Source of the DNA: Siphonodentalium dalli
Taxonomy: Eukaryota; Mollusca; Scaphopoda; Gadilida; Siphonodentaliidae
NCBI GenBank assembly: GCA_032622095.1
Contig: CP136061.1
Coordinates: 261,362,077 to 261,426,076, forward strand
DNA: 64,000 nt
Direction of reading: 5' to 3'
Positions 11,245 through 21,200 of the stretch are shown in pieces. How positions within the stretch are numbered: the stretch's first letter is position 1; each line of letters opens with the position of its first letter. The translations under genes were made by a program, and so were the position numbers. The notes beneath the pieces are model-generated. The model ran no database searches, was not told the DNA's origin, and worked only from the letters and a program-made list of their open reading frames with translations.

Positions 11245-11530
11245 CCATTAATGCTCAGAGTGATCAGATATTGATTTTTGAAGACTGTTATCTTTTGAGA
11301 TGTGTACTATTAATTGGACCAGAAACACATGGTCTAACAGGCAAATTGCAGATGAAGATGAATAACTCTAAAATCAAGACCACAAAGAGTTGAAATAACA
11401 AATTTCAAAAATTTATATCTCTCTGAGCATTGATGGGTAGATTCCTCGACTTGATACAAATATTTCTTACCCCGAAGCCAAAGAAATTGTAATTTAAGAG
11501 TATCTGGTTGGATTGAGTATAATATACAGC
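11245..11530. mobile_element. family F copy, truncated
   Basis: Contains cccacccattaatgctcagagtgatcagatattg and the inverse arm ctctgagcattgatgggtagattcctcgacttg...gaagccaaagaaat, ending tctggttggattgagta. The left end is lost. Confidence 0.65.
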
Positions 11531-11765
11531 AATCAATATGGAACAATTTTACCACTCGTGTTCAATAATTTATGCCCTGGAAACTATTCAAAACATATTT
11601 GGGAAGAGATAGAACATCTTTAACTCTAGTCCATAGATACATTTAAATTTGATAAGTTGATAACATTCATTTATTTCAGTATTCTTCGAACTGTTATGTC
11701 TCCCTTGAATCTCTTGAAGCAAATTAACAAATGTAATAAATATATAGAGCTACGCTCATGCTGGA

Positions 11766-11771
11766 TTTATT
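11766..11771 (-). terminator. candidate poly(A) signal for the - strand gene
   Basis: AATAAA on the minus strand, about 117 bases beyond the stop codon at 11888-11890. Confidence 0.45.
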
Positions 11772-11887
11772 TGGACACATATAAATTATGTATTGTTACA
11801 TTATATAAGTTATAACGTGAATTCTGACTTGAAATGTTTTCAATGACCCATCATGTTAATTTGCTTACGATGTTAATTCTGAAGCCA

Positions 11888-12471
11888 TTAACTCAACTGA
11901 CGAATCAACTGAATTATTGGCTTCAGAGTTTCCATCATTTCAGATGTGAAAATGAAGTTTCCTTCGTCTGACAAGTGAACCCCATCTTCATATAAGAACT
12001 TATGTTTGTAAGAGATGCAAGAGTGTGGAATGAAAAATGTCCAAGGGGTGTCTGAAGTGAAGGTCTCAATAGCAGAGTTTATGTGCTTTTGAGAGAGCTC
12101 CACACCACGCACACTTCGGATTGTTTTTGCATTCCACTGCAGCCTAGGAAATAAAGCAGAGTATCCAATTCTACACCCTGGTAACATTGCCATTAATTTT
12201 TCCAAATCCTCTTCAATGGCCAGTTTCAAATGTGAATGTTTTCTCCCCCCCATATCATTGGAACCACAATGAATAATTAGAATGTCAGGTTTTTTTTCTG
12301 TGATGAGATCCCTCTCTATGGTAGGCATTATCTCTCTCCATTTCCTTCCACCCTCTCCCTTCCAGACTACAGTTGTATTCTCTAAATGAAGATTCGACAT
12401 TTGGTGCTGAAGTACGAACTCTGCCGCCCTCCAGACATGGCTGGACCCAACTATCCAGATGATTGTATTAC
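11888..12471 (-). CDS. SGNH/GDSL hydrolase-like terminal exon
   Basis: A 584-base exon preceded by atttttcag and ending at TGA. It begins in phase 1 (completing Gly), then Asn-Thr-Ile-Ile-Trp-Ile-Val-Gly-Ser-Ser-His-Val-Trp. The expected catalytic features are present: a Ser after Gly-Ser in block I, GSND in block III (oxyanion Asn), and Asp-Gly-Val-His before Leu-Ser in block V. Length (193 residues) fits a compact single-domain SGNH fold. No signal peptide. The substrate cannot be told; the domain may come from a transposable element. A partial decayed copy lies inverted at 8588-8751. Confidence 0.8.
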
Positions 12472-15400
12472 CTGAAAAATAAAATGCATGTTTGGCAAAA
12501 ATACCATATTTTTAGATAGAGTTCTTCCCCATTGATTGATATGATATAATATAGTTATATAACACTTATTACAGGAAGTAATAATCCTTCTTTATATATG
12601 GTCTATCTCTTCCCATCAAGTCAAGAACCAGCCTAGAGATTTGGTGAAGTGACTTCTCCCTGTTTGGTTATTAGGGAGAAGTGAACTAACATCACCTTTC
12701 TTTGATCCAATATTATTATACAACACACGAGGCCATTTAAAAAACCATTGTAAGAACACCATTATAATCAGTAAATATATTGTAAACATGCTGTTAGGAC
12801 ATATGCATACTGGTATATGAGTGAGAAGTCACTTCTCCCAAGACAAAAATAGGGAGAAGTGAAACATTTTGGGGGGAAGATGACTTCAAAGTCGACCTCC
12901 AAGTCATATATCAATAGACAGAGCACACACACCCGCAACAATGCAAATCTTAATCGAGATTCGAGAATATATTATCGAATGAGTTATTAAAATTTCCAAA
13001 TGCACTTGACCTTGATCCAGTTCAAAGTTTCTTGGTTTATTGGTGTAAGATAAGTTCAATCTGAGTGTTCAATTATGTTTTAGTTGGCTCGCGGTTTATT
13101 ACTAGTCACTTTGCAACATATAGCAATAGAAATTAATCAAACCCACCATTTATATTATGAGGTTCTTGCTGCAAGCATTCTGAAAAAAAATGACAAGAAC
13201 AATTATTGGATTTTCAAAATTGGTAAGAATCCTTATATCCTGTTTAAGGAATATGGGACCATTTGGAGGAGAATTTTATTCGAGTTAATCAATTCAATAT
13301 CTATACCACAATCGACTCAAACAATCATGCAATTTTGTTTAGCCACGTCCATTGGATGGGGTATCGTTTAGCCACGTCCATTGCAATAAAGAGCGTTACT
13401 TGTTAAAACCTCCGTATAAGGTATAGATAAAGAGCGCTGTTGTCTTAACCCCCGCCGTGCCTTTGCGGTGATTTGGGAGTGGATAAAGGGTGCTCAGGGC
13501 TTCTCGAAAACCCGACTACGACGATACCCGTGGGATTTTACACTTACATACGGAATTTGATCTCAATCTGTACACGCGTTTTGGATTCTATGAAGTACAC
13601 ACACACATATATACGAAGTCTCAAATTATATAGTATAGATAATACAACGAAAATCTTAATCGATAATCTATTATCAATTTGGTTTCAGATGCCATAATGA
13701 TATATTTTGTGAGAACTATGCACCGTCCATAACATTGTGTTCTGTATTTATTCCACACCATTGTCAGTTAAGTTCAATCCAAAACTGTCACCTTTGCTGA
13801 TACTATAACTACCTTTATTGTGATATATGTCTGATAAATTTAATAAGGGTATGAACTTAGAGATATAGTATTCAACTCACCTAAAACTGGTATGGAAGGC
13901 CCAATATTGTGATTGGCTCCATCATTCTAAAAATTAAGAATACACAGCATAAGTCACTACTTTTGACAAGAAAGATTAAAAACTCAAGAGCAGAAAACCC
14001 GAACGAAATGATTGAATACTAATCAGAATGTGCTCATAGTAGTGAACATCTGGCTTCAGGGGTAAAAAGTATCTGATTCAAGTCGAGGAACTCACCCATC
14101 AAAGCTCAGAGTTATCAGATATTGATTTTTGAACTGAAGTATTTGTCAATGAGGATTTAGTAAACAGAGGGTTAAAGATGTAGTCAGGGTTCCAGGCCAA
14201 TATTTTAGGAAACCTGTTTTCTGACATACACCATAAATTGTATGTATTGAGCATGAATTGGACAGTCAGAATATTTCTAAGGGAACTGTCTGTACTCCTC
14301 AACGAGTATTTAGAGTAAATGAAATGTTTAAAAGAATACTGCCAGTATTGCTACATGTATTTCTGACATTGTTACAGCAAGCCATAAACATAATACAATA
14401 TTAATATATCAGGCATACCTCTTCTACATCATCATCCAGTTGTTCCAATGGATCAACCTCTTTGACCAGCTCTTGGATTCGACGCTTGTCTAAGATTCTA
14501 CCTTCACTTGCAGCTGAAGTGGTCACCGGTAGTGATACTGGTATAGGTGCCTCACTCTGAAAAGAACAGATTCAACGATCAGTAAAACAACAGTAAACCT
14601 ATTCAGTTATAAAAGTATCCATTTGAATAGTCTACCCTTTCTATGCTAAACATATTCACCCATCCAGTTATTAAATATAACAAACATTTGCTTGCAAACT
14701 CATTCTAGGTAATGTTCAGATGAACTTATATTCTTTGAAATCTGTAGACATTTGTTCAAGGTATGACTTTTACAAATTCAGGACGGACAGACAGACGAAT
14801 GATCGGAACGCATTACTATATCCCCACCGCAAATATACAATTTGGCGAGGGATAATTACTAAATAAACACAATGCTATTTTCTCTCTACAGCAATGTGAG
14901 AATCTTCGGGTGGCCCCCAAGCTGTGAATGCCAACAACAACGACATTGTTGGCATACCTCTTTTAGGTACGGGTATCATAATTCCTCTAGATTAAAAAGA
15001 CAATTAACTCATTGGAAAACAAATGCGTTGATTCTTATGTCTGTCATTCCTAGGAACGGGGGAAATTTTCATCGGGTCAGTTTTTTCCGCCCGATGTACC
15101 TTAAATCATACCTCTTTTAGGGAAGGGTACCGTAATTTCTCTTGATTAAAAAGGCACAATTAGCTCATTCAAAAACAAAAAATGTCATGTTTCTGACCAA
15201 CCACGCCAGTGGCGGGCCAACCTGCTAGTTATATATATAAATATAGATCGTTGCACTTAAAAAGTGATAAAAACATATTGTTATTTTAGACTAGTATAAC
15301 TTTGAAGTGCCTACCTCTGTTATTCTGCCTATCTCATAGACTTTCCATTGATCACCATACCGTCCCACGAAATTGCCATATGGTGGGGGCCTTGGTAGCT

Positions 15401-16658
15401 GAAATGAATAAATAACCATATAATCTTCAATAAGCAGGAATGAAGTTTCAATCAGCATGTATTCCAAATATTCAGCAAAGATATGATTGGTGGTTAATTA
15501 TTGTCACTTTAGATCAGATTGTTTTACAAGTAAGCACATCCAGCATAATGTTACTAACTTCCTAGTTAAATTTAATTAATTAATTTTCATCTTACTAGGG
15601 ATTTACCCTATACCAAAGGGAGCGTGTTTCATCTAGTAGAAACACTAAAGCAAGACTTTATTGTTAATATCCAAAACCAATGGTGAAAGTAGAACAGTTA
15701 GGTGTTGCGAAACTACATGAGTATCTGTCATCGGTATCACAACAAATATTATAAGAGTAATACATTATTATTGACATAATCAATATTGTGACATTCTATA
15801 TGATATCCCATATTTTGCTGAACAAAGAATAAATAGAAGGTTGATAAAAAAAAAATGTTAATAACATGAACACGGGGTGGAGGGTCGTTTAAAGTAGAAA
15901 AAAAACATGTGATGCAATTTGTTTCCAAAAAACATATTTGTCCAAAGATTAATTAGGAAACACCCAGTTAATTATAACACAAATGGATTGTACAAATATA
16001 TTTGAATATAATTGACATTTGATGGACAAATGAACATTTCAAATTATGGGGATGGAGGCATTATTTTATATAAATATATAAATTTGGACAGCCTCTGGCC
16101 ACTATTTACATATTTAAAAATTTGGACAGAGCCTCCGGCCACTATTTACATATTTAAAAATTTGGACAGAGCCTCCGGCCACTATTTACATATTAAAACA
16201 TTTGGACAGAGCCTTCATGCTTCAGGCAGTATTTACATATTCAAAAAATTGGAAAGAGCCTGCAACAACTATTTACATATTTAAAAATTTGAAGAGCCTC
16301 CGGCCACCATTTACATATTTAAATTTTGGACAGAGCCTCCGGCCACTATTTACATATTTAAAAATTTGGACAGAACCTCCGGCAACTAATTACATATTTA
16401 AGATTTTGGACAGAGCCTCCGGCCATTATTTACATATTTAAAAATTTTTGAAAGAGCCTGCGACAACTATTTACATATTTAAAATTTTGGACAGAGACTC
16501 CAGTCACTATTTACATATTAAATTAAAAATTTGGACAGGATGATCTGGCTATAAATATTAAATATTTCAAGAACTCCCCCCACTAATGCCCTATAATATA
16601 TAAATCATATTTATTTTTGTTTACTCACAGTCAGCTTTCCATCACTGATGAAATTCAT
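11888..16658 (-). CDS. TAF12-like N-terminus joined to SGNH hydrolase domain (5 exons)
   Basis: Five exons join in one open frame of 293 codons plus stop: 16658-16629, 15398-15315, 14556-14419, 13926-13881 and 12471-11888. All junctions are GT-AG and phases agree (0, 0, 0, 1). Residues 58-84 match the start of the TAF12 histone fold (RILDKRR, QELVKEVDP, EQLDDDVEE). Residues 101-293 are an SGNH/GDSL hydrolase-like domain with block I GSS (about 108-110), block III GSND (169-172) and block V DGVH (262-265). TAF12 is a TFIID/SAGA subunit that pairs with TAF4 or ADA1. The remaining histone-fold helices are absent from this chain, so it could not form a normal fold. By eye I found no exon for them further down the - strand; they may lie outside the window and be reached by alternative splicing. 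The hydrolase domain resembles those carried by invertebrate mobile-element proteins. It shares its upstream region with CTU1. Confidence 0.6.
12616..12905. mobile_element. hAT-like MITE family E ('gggagaagtgacttctccc')
   Basis: About 290 bp, with the order gaaccagcctagag, gtgacttctccc...gggagaagtg, accattataatcagtaaatat, gttaggacatatgcatactggtat, gagaagtcacttctccc, gggagaagtga and gtcgacctccaag. Same layout as 42442-42746, 31815-33020, 35518-35905 and 47483-48507. The ends are degraded here. Confidence 0.7.
12906..13880. other. intron of the - strand gene, no other gene seen
   Basis: AT-rich. A 19-base direct duplication cgtttagccacgtccattg occurs at about 13337 and 13366. Confidence 0.5.
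13881..13926 (-). CDS. linker exon of the TAF12/SGNH gene
   Basis: 46 bases between tttttag and gtgagt, starting in phase 0 and ending in phase 1, as both neighbours require. Encodes Asn-Asp-Gly-Ala-Asn-His-Asn-Ile-Gly-Pro-Ser-Ile-Pro-Val-Leu. No domain; it may belong with the hydrolase exon as its N-terminal linker. Confidence 0.6.
14050..14145 (+). repeat. family F fragment in intron
   Basis: tctggcttcaggggtaaaaagtatctgattcaagtcgaggaactcacccatcaaagctcagagttatcagatattg, one arm only. Confidence 0.65.
14419..14556 (-). CDS. TAF12: TAF12 histone-fold start exon
   Basis: 46 codons, phase 0 at both ends, between ttttcag and gtatgcc. After a Ser/Thr/Pro-rich lead (residues 39-57) comes Gly-Arg-Ile-Leu-Asp-Lys-Arg-Arg, then QELVKEVDP and LEQLDDDVEE. 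This closely matches the conserved opening of the TAF12 histone fold (family motif LVREVDP..QLD.DVEE). In TAF12 the next residues form the long helix MLLQIADDFI; no exon encoding them was found by eye on the - strand down to position 1. The next splice-compatible exon leads to the SGNH domain instead. Confidence 0.85.
14955..15180. repeat. tandem duplication of about 150 bp in intron
   Basis: catacctcttttaggtacgggtatcataattcctc...attaaaaagacaattaactcattggaaaacaaa (from about 14955) recurs from about 15108 with small changes. Confidence 0.65.
15315..15398 (-). CDS. exon 2 of the TAF12/SGNH gene
   Basis: 28 codons, phase 0 at both ends, between tttcag and gtaggc. Encodes a Pro-rich start (Leu-Pro-Arg-Pro-Pro-Pro-Tyr-Gly) followed by GRYGDQWKVYEIGRITE. 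I do not recognise it as part of known TAF12 proteins, whose N-termini vary widely. Confidence 0.7.
15399..16060. other. intron, no gene recognised
   Basis: AT-rich intronic sequence without recognisable features. Confidence 0.5.
16076..16550. repeat. 41-bp minisatellite in intron 1 of the - strand gene
   Basis: About eleven imperfect copies of atttggacagagcctccggccactatttacatatttaaa. ORFs across it on the + strand are artefacts of the repeat. Confidence 0.9.
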
Positions 16659-16686
16659 CTTAAATTTGTTTGATGATTATGACAGA
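16629..16686 (-). CDS. first coding exon of the TAF12/SGNH gene
   Basis: The exon runs from an acceptor (ttatttttcag) to the donor gtgagt. ATG at 16658-16656 opens the frame Met-Asn-Phe-Ile-Ser-Asp-Gly-Lys-Leu-Thr, ending phase 0. About 28 bases of 5' UTR precede it, so at least one further non-coding exon lies upstream. Confidence 0.7.
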
Positions 16687-16914
16687 CTGAAAAATAAAAA
16701 AAGAGAAAATAATTAGTGTTATATAATAGAGTATTATTCAACATACCATCATTACTGGTGAGAAATTTACTACAAAATTAGTGCACAGATGTAAGATGAC
16801 ATGGGAAATGCCAAAGGATATGTACTACTAGTATTTACCTCAAATAATCTTACACTTGTTCGGGTGAGTTAAACTGTTAATTCAGTATTTAGACAGTATT
16901 TTATATCCAACTGG

Positions 16915-17225
16915 AGGAATATGGCATTCTACTAGACTACTACGTCACCGAAAATCTCAAGCGAATAGACGTTACCCCTCCACAGAAAACATCACTTGAA
17001 CTAAGCTCAATTGTAAATATTTCGGGGCACAACAATTGGCGATAAATTGCCAAAAATGATTTCACCATCGAGAGTCACTGAATTTAATTAATATATACTA
17101 ATGACGGTGTGTGTTGTCAGTTTGGATTTATTATTTGTACACATAAATAAAGTTTGAGCAAAATTATCCTCATTTCTATTTGTTCACCCTACTGGAGTGT
17201 TTCACATCACTTTAAAGAAGCACCA
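16915..17225 (-). repeat. dispersed element holding one copy of the 53-bp minisatellite unit
   Basis: Read on the - strand it aligns with 54540-54840: gtgatgtgaaacactcc...caaatagaaatg, then ttttgctcaaa, ctgacaacacac, cagtgactctcgatggtgaaatcattttt, atatttacaattg and gcttgagatttt. Here the gtgatgtgaaacactcc unit (17167-17217) is single; at 53.9-54.6 kb it is an array of about 13. Confidence 0.75.
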
Positions 17226-17257
17226 ATACTCGGCAATAGTAATAATGAGCAATAGTT

Positions 17258-17416
17258 GAAGGTACTCAATCCGATCAGACCCTCATAAATTACTATTTCT
17301 TTGGCTTTGGGGGGGGGGGGGGGGGGGGGTAAAAAATAATTGATTCGAAAATAAATAGTAATTTATTATTTAGCCTTAGGCCTGCTTAATGATTAATCGG
17401 ATTGAGTAAGGTACCT
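17258..17416. mobile_element. family F, short deletion copy with G tract
   Basis: Starts gaaggtactcaatccgatcaga and ends cggattgagtaaggtacctttat. The middle is reduced to attactatttctttggctttgg, a tract of about 20 G, and part of the right arm. Confidence 0.75.
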
Positions 17417-18015
17417 TTATTATAGGCTTTAAAGTAACAAAGAGCATATGGTATATTATATCAGTTGAAAACATATAAATATGGTAGCTTTTAATATCTG
17501 GAGAGTGCCATATAATACTAACAGGTGATGTTTACCTCAAAATCAGATGACTAATATTAGATTTCAAAATTTAAATTAATTGAAGTTGAAGTTGAACTTG
17601 GCAAGTTGAAGGGGCACTAGTGACTAGACTAATTAATATACTACTAGTACTAATAATATCATTAAGAAATTGGGTGAGCCTACCTTACATATTGAGCATT
17701 TTTTACATTAATTGACACGGCCCTAATATAATTTACGCAAAACAGCATTAATTAAATAACAAGACTTTGACTTAATCACAAATCAGCAATCATTTCAATG
17801 TCAATATTGACCAATTCAGAAGTCGTTAAATTACGGTCAATAAACATTTATAATTATAATTTATCATGGCTATAATACAGTATAGGCCCCAACAATTACG
17901 CATTATTGGCGACAAATTTATACGGATACTATTTGTCGTAGTTTTATGAAGATTATTAGTCATTTTTCTGTTCAAAAATACAAAAATATCCAACAGAAAA
18001 TATCTTCAAACCTAC
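17417..18015. other. 5' intron region, no gene recognised
   Basis: AT-rich. A short run of tgaagttgaagttgaacttggcaagttgaag lies near 17580. Confidence 0.5.
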
Positions 18016-18215
18016 CGCTCTAAAGAGTTAAGAATGGCGGTCGAAATATTGCGCGGAATGCTAAAGGTCAAATCACAAAGGTCACAAAGGTCAAGTTGGC
18101 GGACGACTCCTTCAATATCCAACTTTCTGCATGAAACTTATTGTCGAAATTGTGTAATCGCTTTTTAAAGTTTTATTTCGTTTCTGATAATAATTTTCAA
18201 TTTCAAAGGACAGCC
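18016..18215. promoter_or_regulatory. candidate bidirectional promoter, CTU1 and TAF12/SGNH gene
   Basis: Only about 200 bp separate the CTU1 start codon (18216) from a - strand donor-like site (agagcg|gtaggt, exon edge at 18016) that suits the 5' UTR exon of the divergent gene. The interval is richer in CG than its surroundings (gcggtcg, gcgcgg, ggcggacg). It holds three same-strand AAAGGTCA boxes at 18063-18070, 18077-18084 and 18086-18093; the last two are spaced as a direct repeat. No TATA box stands out. Promoter function is inferred from layout. Confidence 0.55.
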
Positions 18216-18272
18216 ATGCCTGTGAATTGTGCCTGCTGTCAACAGAGAGCGATTTTGAAGAGACCGAAAACA
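18216..18272 (+). CDS. CTU1: CTU1 exon 1 (coding part)
   Basis: ATG in context cagccATGc opens 19 codons: Met-Pro-Val-Asn-Cys-Ala-Cys-Cys, then [11 protein letters not shown]. Ends phase 0 at aca|gtgtgt. Supplies the first CxxC of the zinc ribbon (C5, C8). The link to exon 2 rests on the family pattern (LKRPKT followed by GDALCKEC) and agreeing phase, across 26 kb. Confidence 0.88.
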
Positions 18273-21200
18273 GTGTGTACACGATATTATATTTATATTC
18301 TAATTTAGTAATTATTATAGAAAAACACCTGAGTTACTCAGTTACTGAGTTAGTGAGTACTGGTCTACTGACATACTGTCCTGAGAGTGAGACTGAGAGG
18401 CTGAGTCCCACTCCCTCACTGACTCAGTCAGTCGACTCAGTGACTCACAGTCCTAGACTCCTAGTAGTAGTAGTAGTACTCTGTTATTGTTCTGTTAGTG
18501 TCGGCGCACACGGATCAATCGGGACCGCGGGTGCGACGATTTGCAGTAGGTCCCTATTTGCGGAGGTCACTTTGCGGAGGTCCCCCGAATTCGCGGAGGT
18601 CCCCTAAAATGGGCATAATATGTTGATTTTAATGAGGGAACGGGTGCGTATATGTCAATTGATACGTATTTTAAACAAATAACGACACGATCATCATAAT
18701 ACTATTAATAGTGGTTTGTTCTATCAATTATATATGCGCCAAGTTCACTTGGTGCAAATCAAACGGCGATAAATATTCACTATATAGTCTTAATAGATCT
18801 ATATGTCCTCGTATGCCAGAAGGACTCCTTAAATTAATTTGTGAATAAGATGAATATTTATTAGATGTTATTAAGTCAATCAAATAATATTATTCATTAG
18901 CTAGCGCCTATATATACACACTCCCGGAGATTGCTGCGCGGGTGTCCTGATCTTGCAAATTAAATCGCAGAGGTCCCCTAAACATGAAATCCACGACTTC
19001 CGTGACTTTAACCAAAAATTTCAAATTGCTCTACAATAATAGACATCCATTTATTTAATAATTTCATTATGCCACGGGTACGAAACTACCAGCGTATAGG
19101 CATAACTTTAATTTGTTTTTTTCTGGTGATTGCACAAACTTGATACACAAGGCCTTAAAATTTCTCACAGAAAGCTGGATGGGCACAAAATTCAAGCATA
19201 TAATGCATTACTGCATTTTATATTGGTTCCCAGATAAGACGAGGTCAGTAATTTTGTTCCACATGTGGGGCCAGTCACATTTCACTAAAAATATTAATTT
19301 TCCTTCAGAAACCCATGTAATTATTAAGTATATGATATTAGCATATGGACGCCATTTCCAAACTGCACGTAATTCCGTCACGGTAATTCCATCACGATTT
19401 CAAAAGAAAGTTCTCATAAAAATAAATCAAGGCTAATAAACTCGATGACAGTTGGCGTTCTTAACTTCTTATTAAATTTCACCCCGACTCAAATGATATA
19501 TCCGACTTTCAATGATTACCACCTGAAAAAACCGTCACACCTAGCGTGACAGAATTACAAAATTTGTCGTGACGGAATTACAGTTTCCCGCCAAACTCTT
19601 CCAGAGCGTTTTGTCTGTCTAAATGAGTTAAAATTACACTAGTTACCACGTACAAAAGAAATGTTCGATGTCATATATTTGATACTACTGATAGGCCATC
19701 GCATAAAATATAGTTCTTATGTTGAGCCCTGCCAGAGTTTAACTGCTAGATTCGTCCCCGAAATTATTTATAGGGCCTATAATGTTGCGTTCGGCAAACC
19801 TATACATGTACATGGATTTTCGTGGTATTCACATACTTAATGTATAAGGGTGACCTAAAGACAATCGAGGCTATAGAACTTAGGTCTGCGTTGGTGTGTC
19901 CACCTTGGAATTTCAAACTACACCTAGCCACACCCATCCTGCCGAGAAATTCCATAATGACATCTCGCCCCCACCCCGGGGTTGGAATTTTAAAATTGGT
20001 ACTCCTATCGATCCATTATAATTTCCACTTCACTCCACAAATTTTATCCAAGGTGGGAACTATTGATTGGTCCATACACCATGGGCATATTGCATGGTCT
20101 AATACATTTCACGCTATATAAATTTGAGGGGGGGGGGGGGTAAATCAAACTATATGAACAAAATTATACTCAAACTACTAAAATTTGGTATGAAATTTCC
20201 AGCCAATTTTGTGTCAGTCATGAAATTTCCAACTATTGAACATTTTGGCTTAAAATGGGGGGTGGCTATGCGCCTTAAGTAACGACTGAGCTACCGCCCT
20301 CACCAATTAACATGGTGCATCCTTTATTATATAGGGCATAATTGAACATTTTACTACCACAGCCTTCCAGGTGGTGACACCTGTCACTTTTAATCCAAAA
20401 TGGCGTTCAAATTTAGGAAAATGGTGATTTTCCTACATATTTCAGATACAAAATTACATATATATCCCGTTGAAAATGATGGAATATGGGCTACTTTTTA
20501 ATTTTCTATGGCGACATATCCTGTGGGCAAAGTATATACTAAACAGATGAGTGTCAGAGTGCGTCTCACATAAATTAAAATTTCAGAAGCTCGTGGATTA
20601 AATAAAAGTGTCAATAACACCGTAGCTCAACTTGGAGGGGGACATTTCATGTACTACAGCTATTAGGAATGAAGAAAGTTGAAATGTCTAAGTAAAACCA
20701 TATGTCAATACGAACTTACGAAGAGATATAAATTAAGTAAAATCCAATATGGCCACTGGCGGCCATGTTTTCCAATGAAATTCCAAAAACTTTGATGGCT
20801 CCCATCTAGTGGGGTTTATATATACAAAAAAATCATCACCACCGCCACAATTATGACTTAACTCAACCTAAGAAAATGAGGTGGCCAGGTAGACACCATA
20901 GTGACGAAGACACGATGTTGTGCAACGAAGGACCCGTTCCCCTTGTATAGTACATATACCTAAATGTTTAGGTTACGTTCATACGGATATCAAATGAGGT
21001 GTCTTTTATAGTCATTCACTCTACCCTATCATTATGTCATTCTATGGCGAAATTCTTTCAAACCAGTTTTTATCTTTGGTACTTCACCATGATTCGCCTA
21101 TATTTAATATGAAATTATGAATGTAATCATAAATATTTGCCAAATAAATCTTGATAATATCCGTAAACTTGCTTAATTGTCTTTTTCCGTTCACGTAAGT

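Noticed and set aside
13084-13371. A 95-codon + strand ORF as a gene
   Set aside because: It lies within an intron of the opposite-strand gene, shows no domain and ends in a short direct duplication.
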